Source: Candidatus Terraquivivens yellowstonensis (GTDB lineage Archaea; Thermoproteota; Nitrososphaeria_A; Caldarchaeales; Wolframiiraptoraceae). Taken from it: a stretch of 64,000 bases of DNA. Shown here piece after piece: positions 50,744 to 60,525 of this stretch. A program made the position numbers and the translations under genes. Below the pieces are notes generated by a model. It saw only the letters and a list, made by a program, of their open reading frames with translations. It was not told where the DNA came from and made no database searches. Every line of letters starts with the position of its first letter. Position 1 is the first letter of the stretch. The stretch lies in the NCBI GenBank assembly GCA_023539445.1, contig JAKCEW010000002.1, positions 62,001 to 126,000 on the forward strand, read 5' to 3'.

Positions 50744-53700
50744 CCTCGACCCCCTCCAGTTTTGTCCTAATTATCTTTGATTCACCCTTGTCCATATAAA
50801 CGCCGATGAGCTGATCGGCTTTCTCGGCCAGTACATCTTTAAGGCTTATAATTATTATCTGCGTCTTTTCTGACATCTCCTTCAGCAACTCGGCCAACGC
50901 AACAGTATAGGCTACGTCCATATGGGCATCTATTTCATCAAAAATGTAAAAGTCAGCAGGCGTGAGGCCTTGCAGTGCCATCAGGAGCGATACGGCCGCG
51001 ACAGACCTCTCACCCCCGCTAACGCTTCTCAAGGAACGCTGGGGCTTTCCAGGGAACTGTACTACAACCTCAACACCCGAATCACTCGGTTTTGTTTCAT
51101 CAACAAGCCTAAGCCAAGCCACTCCCTTCGTGAGTCTATTAAAGTATGCCGCAAACTTTTCGGAAACCTTTTCCATCGTTGTGAAGAAAGCTCTTAATTT
51201 TTCTCCTTCGACCATCTTTATAAAGTTGATTATCTCTTGTCTTTCCAACTCCAACTCGCTTATTCTGACGGACCTGAGTTTGTAATTTCCAATCAAAGCC
51301 TCGTATTGCTCCGAAGCCAGCTGATTCACAAATGAGAGCTCATCTCTTTCCGCCTCTAATGCTGCAAGTATCTGCTCTCTAAGCGTGGGCTCGAGTGCCA
51401 ACAACTCTGTCGCATCAACATCGCCAAGCTCAGACAGTTTCTCCATCACCATTTGAAGCTGAGATTCTATCTTTACACTTTCAAGCCTAGCTTCTTGCTG
51501 CTCTGACCACAGTATCTTTAATTTTTCAGATATCTTGTTTTCCTCCTCAGCTTGCATAGATATTGCCCGTCTTAATTCATCCCTGATCTTAATCAGCTCC
51601 TTATGTCTTGTTGAGAGACTTTCAATCTCTTGGTCAAGCTTACGGAGCTCGTTTTCTAATGAAGTTAAACTAGCTTCGAGCTCAGCTCTCAGCTTTTTCT
51701 CCTCCTCCACCTTCAGTTTACTATTCTCCAAAGAGCAGTTAAGTGATTCGACCTCCGACCTGTACCGGTTTATCAGGTTTAGGATTTTCTTTTTCGAATC
51801 CTCTAAACTTTTAAGAAAGATGGATTTCTCCGCCAACTGTACCTTCAACTCAGTGTATTTCGTCTCTAAGATTTTTAGCTTCGACGAAGCCAACTCGAAC
51901 TCTTTCTCTATCTTTAGTTTTAGCTCCTCATCGACCGGCTCGTTGCCAACAATTTCAGGCAGTCTTTCTTTAAGGTTCTCTTCCTCTTTGACGAGGGCCT
52001 CCATACGTTCGTCTATCTTCTTCTCCCTAAACATTAGTTGAGAAAGAGTCTCTTCCAATAATTTACGCTCGGCATTAAGCGATTTAATGTCCGCATTCAG
52101 AGAAGAAAGCTTTGTCTGTTGTTTCTGGATCTCGCTTTTAACAAACTCTACCCTTTTTACTAGTTCATCACGCCTTAACCTTATTTCATTGAACTTAAGT
52201 TTTGCGTTTTCAAGGTAGGATTCTAGGTCTTCCAGCTCAGCACGTAGCGTTTTTGTCCTACCTACCTCATTACCAACAACTTTAACGAAACCGCCGGGAT
52301 AGCAAACTATCCCACTATCCAGAATTACCAGTTTGCCGTTTACTGCCTTTTTGCAAGCTTCCTCGAAATTGTTGGAAAATTCTACGTTATTTCTAACCCA
52401 TGCTTGAAATTTTTCTAAATTATTGCGATTCGTTTCGCCTAGATTACCGTTTAATGTCAACAACTTACACTCAAAATCAAGAGACGCAAAAATTTCAGAT
52501 AGTAACCGGGTCACGGCATGATTGTCCGTTACGATTGCGCTTGCCCATTCATTAAGAGCTATGCCAAGCTTTTCGTTGAGCTCAGGTAAAGATTTGACAA
52601 AACTGCCCAATGTTCCGACAACACCGTCCACAAATTTATCAGCCAATAATTTAGCAAAATCTTCAAACTTCTTTGACTCTTCATCTTCAGGCTGGGTCGC
52701 TAACCGTATCTTTAGCTCTGTTATAAGGGCCTCTGTCTTGCTGATAACGTCATCTGCATGTGTCAATAGCTCGGAGTAACGCCCAATCAGGGACATGTAG
52801 CTGCTTAACTCTTGGTTAAGCTTTGTCACCTCGTCTTCTGTTACGCGCACCTCGGAAAGTAGGTTTTCAAGTTCTTTGTCAATTTCAGCGATTTTATTTT
52901 TAATCGTTGAAATCTCTCCACATATGTCCTCCTTTTCTTTCGTTAGTTGTTCTTTACTGCTCTTGATGTTCTCGAGCCTTAAGTATGCTTCGGACCGTGC
53001 CCTTTCCTCCTTAATCTTTGATAACTTGGCTTCTTCTAACTTCTTCTCAAGCTCTTTAACAACGCTCCTCAGTCCGTTTACTTCATCAGACATTTTTGCA
53101 ACATCTTTCTCTAGCTGTAGCTTATCTCGCAAGCATTCCTCAATCTTCAGCTCAAGCTCAGTAAGCTCTTGTCCAGAAAGCGACATAGCCGACTCGAGCT
53201 CGGCAATCTTTTGTTGCAGATGCACAGATTCCTTCTCCAAAATTCCTACACGGTTTTCAGAATCTCTTATATCGAGTTTTAACTTCATTATCTTCTCAAA
53301 CGTTTCCTGTCGCTTTTTTACGAACTCTGACAATTTCTGTTCTATTTCAGATATTTCGTTTTCCGTTGCTTGCAAATTGGATTTAAGCTCCGCAAGCTTC
53401 GCTGATACTTCCTGTTTTGCCCCTTCTAATGCACGAACCTGCTCGGTTATGCTAGAAATTTTTGATTGTACGGTCTTAAGGGTCTCGGAGATATTTTCCA
53501 TCTCCAGTCTATACTGAAGGGTTTTGAGTTTGGCGATTTCTGCCTCTACAGCCTTCCTCCTGAGATACTGGTTCCTCTCTTTCTCTAGCTGCTTAACCCT
53601 TGTTCTAACTTCAGCTGTGCTAGCCTTAGCAACTTCCAAGTTCTTATCGGCCAGTGCAAGTTGCTCTTCCGCTTCAGCTTTTTTCCTATTGTACTCCGCT

Positions 53701-54200
53701 ATCCCTGCGACCTCCTCTATCAATTTGCGCATATCATCAGGATTCATTTCAGCTAGGTTCAATATCGCACCTTGGGGTAGTATATTGAAACCTGAAGGTC
53801 TTATGTTGGCGGCCGATAGCAACGTTAACAATTCCCCTCTTGATGCCGATTTTCCGTTTATGTAGTATTCGCTCTCGCCGCTTTGGTAGATCTTCCTAGT
53901 AATCGTAACTTCATCCGCTTCTATCGGTAGTGCTTTTTCCGAGTTATCCAAAGTTATTGATACTCTAGCGTATGCTGCTTTTCCTCTACTGTCTTCATGA
54001 ACTAATTCGGAAAGCCTGCCCACCCTTAAAGCATGTGGGCTCAGTTCACCCGTTACAAACCTGATAGCATCAAGCAAGTTAGACTTACCGCCACCATTTG
54101 GTCCGGTAATCACGACCAGACCCTTGGTTAACTCAACCGTAGCCCTTCTTTGACCAAAGGACTTGAAAGCATGGAGCGATAGTTTTTTAATGTAAACCAT
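50736..54200 (-). CDS. smc: chromosome segregation ATPase SMC
   Basis: 1154 residues. Walker A GPNGGGKSN (33-41), long coiled coils, a hinge near 520-650 (GVVGTLGSFVKSLPE...; AVNGKLVILDSGIVCYPGGFVKVVG), the signature VSGGERSV (about 1060) and Walker B FYIFDEIDAHMD (about 1085-1096). Full length, with both head halves intact. Forms the condensin ring with ScpA and ScpB encoded next. Confidence 0.97.
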   Translation of the reverse strand: MVYIKKLSLHAFKSFGQRRATVELTKGLVVITGPNGGGKSNLLDAIRFVTGELSPHALRVGRLSELVHEDSRGKAAYARVSITLDNSEKALPIEADEVTITRKIYQSGESEYYINGKSASRGELLTLLSAANIRPSGFNILPQGAILNLAEMNPDDMRKLIEEVAGIAEYNRKKAEAEEQLALADKNLEVAKASTAEVRTRVKQLEKERNQYLRRKAVEAEIAKLKTLQYRLEMENISETLKTVQSKISSITEQVRALEGAKQEVSAKLAELKSNLQATENEISEIEQKLSEFVKKRQETFEKIMKLKLDIRDSENRVGILEKESVHLQQKIAELESAMSLSGQELTELELKIEECLRDKLQLEKDVAKMSDEVNGLRSVVKELEKKLEEAKLSKIKEERARSEAYLRLENIKSSKEQLTKEKEDICGEISTIKNKIAEIDKELENLLSEVRVTEDEVTKLNQELSSYMSLIGRYSELLTHADDVISKTEALITELKIRLATQPEDEESKKFEDFAKLLADKFVDGVVGTLGSFVKSLPELNEKLGIALNEWASAIVTDNHAVTRLLSEIFASLDFECKLLTLNGNLGETNRNNLEKFQAWVRNNVEFSNNFEEACKKAVNGKLVILDSGIVCYPGGFVKVVGNEVGRTKTLRAELEDLESYLENAKLKFNEIRLRRDELVKRVEFVKSEIQKQQTKLSSLNADIKSLNAERKLLEETLSQLMFREKKIDERMEALVKEEENLKERLPEIVGNEPVDEELKLKIEKEFELASSKLKILETKYTELKVQLAEKSIFLKSLEDSKKKILNLINRYRSEVESLNCSLENSKLKVEEEKKLRAELEASLTSLENELRKLDQEIESLSTRHKELIKIRDELRRAISMQAEEENKISEKLKILWSEQQEARLESVKIESQLQMVMEKLSELGDVDATELLALEPTLREQILAALEAERDELSFVNQLASEQYEALIGNYKLRSVRISELELERQEIINFIKMVEGEKLRAFFTTMEKVSEKFAAYFNRLTKGVAWLRLVDETKPSDSGVEVVVQFPGKPQRSLRSVSGGERSVAAVSLLMALQGLTPADFYIFDEIDAHMDVAYTVALAELLKEMSEKTQIIIISLKDVLAEKADQLIGVYMDKGESKIIRTKLEGVEAG

Positions 54201-54399
54201 CTCGCACGCCCTACGGTTTCTTTAACCTTTTTGATTGAATGGGCAATATTTGTTTATACTGCCAGAGGAGGGGGTGCATATCACAGAACCACAATCACGT
54301 CTTACTAATATAATATGCTGCTCCAGCAAGTCTGAGTTTTAAAGGTTATATTAGCCGTTTTGCTCTTTCCGCCTAGGTTAAAGGGTAGCTGGTGTATAA

Positions 54400-55467
54400 A
54401 TGGAGAGAATAAAGCGTCTCCTAGACCTGATGGAGGGGAAGACCTTCAGCGCGTACTTGTTGACGTTACCTGAAAATCTTTACTATTTTATAGGGTTTAA
54501 GGGAGATGGCGCGGCCGTAATAATGTCCGACGGCTCCGTCAGACTTTATACATTACCTCTTTACTACGAGTCAGCCGTTCAACAGGCTATACAGGGTGTT
54601 GAGGTGATTAAAACAAAGAGCTATGACATGTTCAAAGAAGAGCTCGCGGATGAGTTGGGTAAGTTGGTTGGAGACATCGGGTTCGATTACATGGATGCCG
54701 AATCTTTTTGGAAGCTATCATCAAAGCTGAGGTTTCTACACTTAATTCCATCATCCGATCTTGTTTGGAAGTTAAGGTCCATAAAAGACGAAAAGGAACT
54801 TGAGAAAATAACGAAAGCAGCAACAATATCTGATGTGGGTTTGGAGATAGCTTCGGACTTAATATCTCCGGGTGTTACTGAGCAAGATGTGAAGGCAGAA
54901 CTAACAAAGGAGTTGCTAAGGTGCGGTGCGGACAGAGTCGCATTTGATATAATAGTGGCCTCTGGTGCGAAGTCATCTTTGCCTCATGGCGGTCCGGGCA
55001 ATAGACAGTTTCAGGCCGGCGACGTTGTTGTTATAGATTTGGGCGCATCGGTAGGTGAATATTCGGCAGATGTAACGAGAACGTTTTTTGTAGGGGATAA
55101 AGTGCAGGACAAAATTGAGAAGATTTACAAATTGGTCGAGGAGGCTAAAAATTTAGCTGAAGAACATATGATGGCATGGGTCTCTGCCTCGTCTATTGAT
55201 AGGGTTGCGAGACAGTTTATAGAAAATGCTGGGTTTGCTGAGTATTTTGTCCATAGCTTGGGGCACGGCATAGGGTTAAACGTTCATGAGCCGCCAAGAA
55301 TATCGCCCAATAGCAAAGACTTGCTTGCTGAAAACATGGTCGTGACATGCGAGCCCGGCGTGTATATCCCAGGACAATATGGTATAAGACTTGAAGATAC
55401 TTTGGTAATCAAGAAGGATAGTGCTGTACGATTATCTAAGGCACCGTTCGATCCCTATACGCATTAA
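54400..55467 (+). CDS. pepQ: M24 family metallopeptidase (Xaa-Pro dipeptidase type)
   Basis: 355 residues. N-terminal creatinase-like domain, then the pita-bread fold with metal ligands in VIDLGASVGEYSADVTRTFF, HSLGHGIGLNVHEPP, VTCEPGVYIPGQYGIRLEDT. Cleaves Xaa-Pro dipeptides or N-terminal residues. The 200-nt gap before it holds AT-rich promoter-like stretches for this gene and for smc. Overlaps uppS by 4 nt, convergent. Confidence 0.93.
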   Translation: MERIKRLLDLMEGKTFSAYLLTLPENLYYFIGFKGDGAAVIMSDGSVRLYTLPLYYESAVQQAIQGVEVIKTKSYDMFKEELADELGKLVGDIGFDYMDAESFWKLSSKLRFLHLIPSSDLVWKLRSIKDEKELEKITKAATISDVGLEIASDLISPGVTEQDVKAELTKELLRCGADRVAFDIIVASGAKSSLPHGGPGNRQFQAGDVVVIDLGASVGEYSADVTRTFFVGDKVQDKIEKIYKLVEEAKNLAEEHMMAWVSASSIDRVARQFIENAGFAEYFVHSLGHGIGLNVHEPPRISPNSKDLLAENMVVTCEPGVYIPGQYGIRLEDTLVIKKDSAVRLSKAPFDPYTH

Positions 55468-56258
55468 ACTCCGAATCTACGATTACGTTGTTGATACGTT
55501 CTGATGCTTCGTAGAAAATCTATCTTCCTGAATTCTGGCCAGAATACGTCGAGAAAAATGAGTTCACTGTATGCGGACTGCCATAACAAAAAATTGCTTA
55601 TTCTCTCTTCACCAGACGTCCTGATTATCAAGTCGGGATCAGAGTTTGGTATGCCGGATGTGTACAAATTTGACTCGATGATTTTTTCATCTATTTCATC
55701 GATGGAAATTCTTCCTTCCTTCACCATAAGGGCTATCCTTTTTGCGGCATCAACTATTTCTGCCCTTCCGCCATAGGCTACTGCAATATTCAGAAAATGA
55801 TTGTTGTACTTTTTGGTCACTTCTTCTAATCTCTCAAGTGCCCTTCTGACATCATCTGGTATGAGTTGCCTTCTACCGATTATCGTGACCTTCACACGGT
55901 TGTTGTGTATCCTCGGGTCATTTACAAGCCTTTCCGCACGTTCCTTTATCAACTTGAATATTTCTGATAGCTCGTCTTGACTTCTCTTCAAGTTTTCAGT
56001 AGAAAGAACGTAAAGTGTTACTGTCTGGATCTTTAGTTCAATGCACCACTCAAGAACTTTCTCTGCGACATCTGCTCCAATTTTGTGCCCAAAAGCATAA
56101 TCAAACCCTTTACTTTTAGCCCAGCGCCTATTTCCGTCCAAGATTAGCGCTACGTGCTTTGGCATGGGGCCATTTTTAATACTATTCATCAACCACAATT
56201 CATATAGCCAGTAAGCACCAAACAGCTTCAGCAATCTCCGAATCATACGGCCCCTCAC
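55464..56258 (-). CDS. uppS: cis-prenyltransferase (undecaprenyl/dolichyl diphosphate synthase type)
   Basis: 264 residues. ALILDGNRRWAKSKGFDYAFGHKIGAD (catalytic Asp), TLYVLSTENLKRS, LNIAVAYGGRAEI and PDLIIRTSGEERISNFLLWQSAYSE are the five conserved regions. Makes the long-chain lipid carrier for glycosylation from IPP, linking to the isoprenoid genes. Overlaps DUF373 by 4 nt. Confidence 0.95.
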   Translation of the reverse strand: MRGRMIRRLLKLFGAYWLYELWLMNSIKNGPMPKHVALILDGNRRWAKSKGFDYAFGHKIGADVAEKVLEWCIELKIQTVTLYVLSTENLKRSQDELSEIFKLIKERAERLVNDPRIHNNRVKVTIIGRRQLIPDDVRRALERLEEVTKKYNNHFLNIAVAYGGRAEIVDAAKRIALMVKEGRISIDEIDEKIIESNLYTSGIPNSDPDLIIRTSGEERISNFLLWQSAYSELIFLDVFWPEFRKIDFLRSIRTYQQRNRRFGV

Positions 56259-57433
56259 TTTGTTTTCTTAAAGTATGGCGCATATGCTTTTCTTAAGTAC
56301 CTTGTAACTATGAATGTTATCGTTAGAGCTGGTATGCCTAAAAGTCCTATCGTAAGTAGCATTATTACATGAGGACCAAACGTCATGCCAGAGGTGTCCA
56401 CAAGTACTAATCCGACCCTTTTCAAGAATGCCCATAACCATATAAATGTGACGGTTGCTTGAACAGTTCTCCAGAATTTCATGTTCTTCAAAATTATGTA
56501 ATATATGGCATATGTAAGCACAATGACTAACAGGCTTACAAAAATTAGGTCTATACCCCCAAGCACGAACTGGCCTGCAAGTGTGGGCAACATCCCTAAC
56601 CAGTAATAAAAGTCTTCAGAGAGTGATGGTAGTTGTACATTTTTTGGTAACGCTGAAGACGCGCCAATGTAACCCGAATAAATACCTATGAGTAAAATAA
56701 TCAACGATGAAATTACGCCAAATATTCTCAGCTGTACCAAAGGATGAGAAGATATGAACTTCGACAGCACTCTGAACTTATTTGCTATCGAAGTGTCAAT
56801 CCCAAAACCTCTGATGAATAACGCTATACCTAAAATCACTAAGAGTATTGGTAGGTTCATCAAACCAAGAGCATAGAGGATTCCTATGAGTGTTAGCAAC
56901 ACTCCTGGTATTCCAAGGATAATTTTAGAATATCTGGTATCGAATATCGCCATCTTTAGGTACCTTCCAAGTAGGAGCCATGTATGTTCGATACTTTCGC
57001 TTTGTTTAACTATAACCCTCTTGACAGAAATTATGGGCAACCTTGACGAAATGATTGGAAAGACGAGTTGGTCAGTAACGCCGTCACTAACGAAGATGCA
57101 GGCAGACGATGGAATTTTTTTTAAAACTTCATCCAACTCACGTCTTATCTTTTCATCGGACCAATAACCGCTTTCTTCGCTACCGGCTATGGTTGCAATC
57201 TCGACGTTCTCTTTTCCATACTTGCTGACAAGCTCATCGTATAGTTTAATGGCACCAAACATGGCATTCGCATCGGATTCCTCGGGGTCTGCCAAGGCAA
57301 GGCTCTTTGCTGCCTCTAGATTGCTCTCTTTTCCCACGATGGGCGTTTTTATACCAGTTTTCTTACCAATATCATTGTCCCTATCGACTACAAGAATGAG
57401 GAGCTTCTCTTGCTTTTTTTCCGAATTTTCCAT
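56255..57433 (-). CDS. DUF373 family membrane protein
   Basis: 392 residues. Soluble N-terminal domain LILVVDRDNDIGKKTGIKTPIVG...LALADPEESDANAMFGAIKLYDEL, the DUF373 signature, then about seven hydrophobic segments from residue 170. Function unknown. Precedes uppS with overlapping codons, so a membrane-lipid role is possible but unproven. Confidence 0.9.
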   Translation of the reverse strand: MENSEKKQEKLLILVVDRDNDIGKKTGIKTPIVGKESNLEAAKSLALADPEESDANAMFGAIKLYDELVSKYGKENVEIATIAGSEESGYWSDEKIRRELDEVLKKIPSSACIFVSDGVTDQLVFPIISSRLPIISVKRVIVKQSESIEHTWLLLGRYLKMAIFDTRYSKIILGIPGVLLTLIGILYALGLMNLPILLVILGIALFIRGFGIDTSIANKFRVLSKFISSHPLVQLRIFGVISSLIILLIGIYSGYIGASSALPKNVQLPSLSEDFYYWLGMLPTLAGQFVLGGIDLIFVSLLVIVLTYAIYYIILKNMKFWRTVQATVTFIWLWAFLKRVGLVLVDTSGMTFGPHVIMLLTIGLLGIPALTITFIVTRYLRKAYAPYFKKTK

Positions 57434-57523
57434 GCTATTTTTCCGTTACAATTCTTTCCACTTAGTCTAATATAACGTTAACCATTCTAAAAATATTGGA
57501 ATGCATTATCCGTTCTTTGCATT

Positions 57524-58363
57524 CTAAAGTTTAAACTCCTCATCATTTTCAAGCAAAAGTTTCAATTCTTGGAATGTTACGCTCTTACCCTTTAATAGTT
57601 TCTGCTTCGCCTCAGAAATAACGCGCTTTTTAGCCTCTTCTTCCTTCCGTCTCGCGGTATCGTCCATCGCCGTCTTTAATTGTTCCATCAACAATGTCAA
57701 CTTAGATTGGAATAATATTCGTTCAGCCTCGACCCTGCTAAGTTTCTCCTTTATTTCCATGTAATCTTTGCGCCTTTCCTCGTACTTTTTCCTCAGATCC
57801 TCATATTCTTCTTTCATTTTGCTAATTTCTTCGTTAATATTTTTCAACATGTTTTTTGTTGTGCTCAGTTCGTCTCCTATCGACTTAATTTTCTCATTCT
57901 GAGCATTAATGCTCGCAATGAGGTTTTCTCGTTTTTTAATCAGTATTGCAGCCTCCTCTAACTTTTTGCACTCAAGGAAAAGTCTTTTTTCCTCGCTTGG
58001 TTTTAGTATCGAAGTATGTATTGTCCACTCTATGTTTTTGATTCTCTCATTTATTTCATCTACGCTAACATCGCTCTTTGGATATCTTGCATCGTTTTCG
58101 ATAGCTTTCAACTGTTTGATAAGTTCACCCTTCGAAGCGTAGCATGCATTCAATTCGGACTTCAGCTTCTTATAATCTTCCAAAAGTTTCCTTTTTTCAT
58201 TCACCTTTTCTTGAAGCCTCTGCCTCGCCTCTTTTTTCTGTTCGCGAAGGAAATCCAGTTCTTTTGATACCTCGTTGAGTGTGGCCTCGATTTGCTTTAT
58301 TACACTACTTAACTCCTTGACTTTCTCCTTAAGTTGCTCAACTTCGGTGCTTTCGTATGCCAT
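57524..58363 (-). CDS. coiled-coil protein, COG1340-like
   Basis: 279 residues, almost wholly coiled coil (heptad-rich Lys/Glu/Leu). The central NERIKNIEWTIHTSILKPSEEKRLFLECKKLEE fits the archaeal COG1340 pattern. No enzyme domain seen. Own promoter: TATA-like GGCTTATATAATC at 58391-58403, about 30 nt before the ATG. Confidence 0.75.
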   Translation of the reverse strand: MAYESTEVEQLKEKVKELSSVIKQIEATLNEVSKELDFLREQKKEARQRLQEKVNEKRKLLEDYKKLKSELNACYASKGELIKQLKAIENDARYPKSDVSVDEINERIKNIEWTIHTSILKPSEEKRLFLECKKLEEAAILIKKRENLIASINAQNEKIKSIGDELSTTKNMLKNINEEISKMKEEYEDLRKKYEERRKDYMEIKEKLSRVEAERILFQSKLTLLMEQLKTAMDDTARRKEEEAKKRVISEAKQKLLKGKSVTFQELKLLLENDEEFKL

Positions 58364-58390
58364 CGTTCTCTCCCTTTTGAAAGTTTTTAG

Positions 58391-58403
58391 GATTATATAA
58401 GCC
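58391..58403 (-). promoter_or_regulatory. TATA-like promoter of coiled-coil gene
   Basis: Minus-strand GGCTTATATAATC, centred about 32 nt upstream of ATG 58363. A clear isolated TATA box in the 107-nt gap after the GPN GTPase. Confidence 0.55.
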
Positions 58404-58470
58404 TCTACGTCTTGACATTTATGTGAATATCTAGGACAGTCGTTACAGAGTCTGTTGAATACAAAACCTT

Positions 58471-59232
58471 CTACCTAAGCTCTAACTCACCCTCGCTAAA
58501 TATCCTTGTGAGAGCACCATGAAGTTCAACAAGGCCACTCATATTAAGGGCCGACACAGGTATTATGGGAACAAAACTACTCACGTCAAATACGGCTTTT
58601 GCAACATCCCTTGCGAGTAGCATTTGAGCCCCTTTAAGTCTATTCTCCAAATCTATTAAGAATGCCTCATCCGACTCAGCCCATCTGAGTATCCTGTTTA
58701 TGTATTTCTTTGGTACCGCGTCAATTTTTGATAATGCCATAATGAGAGGCATGCCGAAGCTTAAATATATCGAGACGGAGAGGAATATGCTTGCGGCGAA
58801 GTTTTTCGGGTTGACGCAAAACATTGGGTCTAGAAGGAATAGCATCGCCTTGGAACCGTCAGTAAGGTTCTTAGCGATTATTTTTCCCTCTTTTCTGAAC
58901 GCGAAGAGTTCAAGCTGACCCGGCGTATCGACGAGCACGTAATCAACATTGAATGAATTAACTTCTTCTCTTAGTTCCTCTATATGTCTAGCAACCTCTC
59001 TTACTGATGCTATCAGTGCCGCATTCGGTCCAAGCCTTCGTGTTACCATTATCCTTTCGTAGTCGACCATCTCTCTTACATCCACATCGGGCTCGTAGGG
59101 TAAGACTGTTGCTGCAGGGTCTAGATTAACCGTTATGGTTGACTGCTCTTGGTCACGAAGCCACTCGTTAAATGACCCGGTCAGGGTCGATTTGCCAGAT
59201 CCTGCAGTTCCTGTTATGAATAAAGTGTACAT
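58471..59232 (-). CDS. GPN-loop GTPase
   Basis: 253 residues. P-loop ITGTAGSGKST, NLDPAATVLPYEPDVDVRE, the Gly-Pro-Asn motif in RLGPNAALI, DTPGQLELF and the ALSKIDAV motif. Eukaryotic relatives help assemble RNA polymerase; the archaeal role is open. ATG, own AT-rich promoter upstream. Confidence 0.94.
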   Translation of the reverse strand: MYTLFITGTAGSGKSTLTGSFNEWLRDQEQSTITVNLDPAATVLPYEPDVDVREMVDYERIMVTRRLGPNAALIASVREVARHIEELREEVNSFNVDYVLVDTPGQLELFAFRKEGKIIAKNLTDGSKAMLFLLDPMFCVNPKNFAASIFLSVSIYLSFGMPLIMALSKIDAVPKKYINRILRWAESDEAFLIDLENRLKGAQMLLARDVAKAVFDVSSFVPIIPVSALNMSGLVELHGALTRIFSEGELELR

Positions 59233-59292
59233 GGTTCCACTCTAAATCGTTTATTTTACTTCAACTTATATGCATAACTTGACTCTAGGAGT

Positions 59293-60525
59293 TTATTCGG
59301 CTCTAAGCGCTTGGACTGGATCCAGCCTTGCGGCCCTTAAGGCCGGGTATATGCCGGAGAGAAGGCCTACGACGACAGCAAACAGAAAACTATTGGCTAG
59401 TATCGTCGGCGTTACGTTTGGTTGGTATATCACCGGATTACCGCTCGTTCCAATTAAGAAAGACGAAAACATTCCTCCAAGCGACAGCGCTAACAAGCTT
59501 CCTAAAACCATGCCAAGTAAACCTCCTATCACGCCTATTAATGTTGACTCCATTAGAAAAATCTTTGCAACGTCCTTTTGAGAAAAGCCCAAGGCCCTAA
59601 GGATGCCTATTTCCTTTGTCCTCTCCATAATAGTCATGAACATAGTGTTCATGATACCCACACCAGCGACCACTAGTGCTATGCTGGCTACCACAGAGAG
59701 GAATATCGTGAAGTTATTGAGAATTATCTTCACCTGCTTTACTATCGTTAAGGGGCTAATCAGGTCCGCATCTTTTCCATAAATGTTATTCAAGGCCTCG
59801 AGGGTGGGCTCAACGAAATCCGTGGATTCCACAATCACTACTATGCTCGGATAGCTCGTAGACTTGAAAATACTGCGTGCCTGCGGTATGGTTATCATGA
59901 TGCTTTTATCAACATCGAGATACGGCGTTGAACCAAACTTCTTGTATATCGCTCCGACGGTAAAAGACTTCGTGACACGTTGCCCCTCAACCGTAAGTTC
60001 TAACGTTACGGTGCTGTAGAGAGGTATGCTCTTCCCAGACTCTCCGGGCGGGAATGCGACGTCGTATCCTATGGCTATCATTGCCATATCATTCGGCGAT
60101 AATTCTTCGCCCTGATAGATTTCTAAATCGGGCAATACTTGGTACGTTAGGGTTGGATCCAGACCTATTATGGAGACTGTTTGCTCTAAGCCACCACCTG
60201 TAAGCTTGCCCCGAGAAAGATAGAATGGGCTGACAGCCTTGACCCCCGGTAAGTTTGAGAGCAGCATGACGTCAGTATCGGTCAGCTTTAGGCTCTCTCT
60301 TTGGCCAGCCCGAACAGATAGTGTTCCGGAGGGGGTTATGAATATGTTGTTGACGCCTATTTTCGAGAGAACGTTATCTACCAAGACATTTAGGCCCTCA
60401 GTGTTCGATACTAGGGATATTATTAGTGCAGTTCCTATCATTATGCCTACAACGGTCAGAATAGTCCTTACCCTACGAGTTCTTAAGCCGCCGAAGGCGT
60501 ACCAGACTGTATCGACGATTTTCGT
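59293..60525 (-). CDS. MacB/FtsX-type ABC transporter permease
   Basis: 410 residues from ACG 60525. N-terminal helix, large extracytoplasmic domain, then three C-terminal helices ending in GLLSGIYPALRAARLDPVQALR, the MacB permease signature. The first ATG (60441) falls inside helix 1; upstream in frame KIVDTVWYAFGGLRTRRVRTILTVVG matches the conserved FtsX-family start, yet no ATG/GTG/TTG exists. The ACG has a strong GGGGGGAG six nt upstream, so initiation there is proposed. Overlaps the COG1361 gene by 43 nt. Confidence 0.88.
   Translation of the reverse strand, partial: TKIVDTVWYAFGGLRTRRVRTILTVVGIMIGTALIISLVSNTEGLNVLVDNVLSKIGVNNIFITPSGTLSVRAGQRESLKLTDTDVMLLSNLPGVKAVSPFYLSRGKLTGGGLEQTVSIIGLDPTLTYQVLPDLEIYQGEELSPNDMAMIAIGYDVAFPPGESGKSIPLYSTVTLELTVEGQRVTKSFTVGAIYKKFGSTPYLDVDKSIMITIPQARSIFKSTSYPSIVVIVESTDFVEPTLEALNNIYGKDADLISPLTIVKQVKIILNNFTIFLSVVASIALVVAGVGIMNTMFMTIMERTKEIGILRALGFSQKDVAKIFLMESTLIGVIGGLLGMVLGSLLALSLGGMFSSFLIGTSGNPVIYQPNVTPTILANSFLFAVVVGLLSGIYPALRAARLDPVQALRAE

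Noticed and set aside
50736-54200. Several 85-215 codon plus-strand ORFs rich in Ser/Phe/Leu across smc
   Set aside because: They are reverse-frame shadows of Glu/Lys-rich coiled-coil codons with no motif and no ribosome-binding site.
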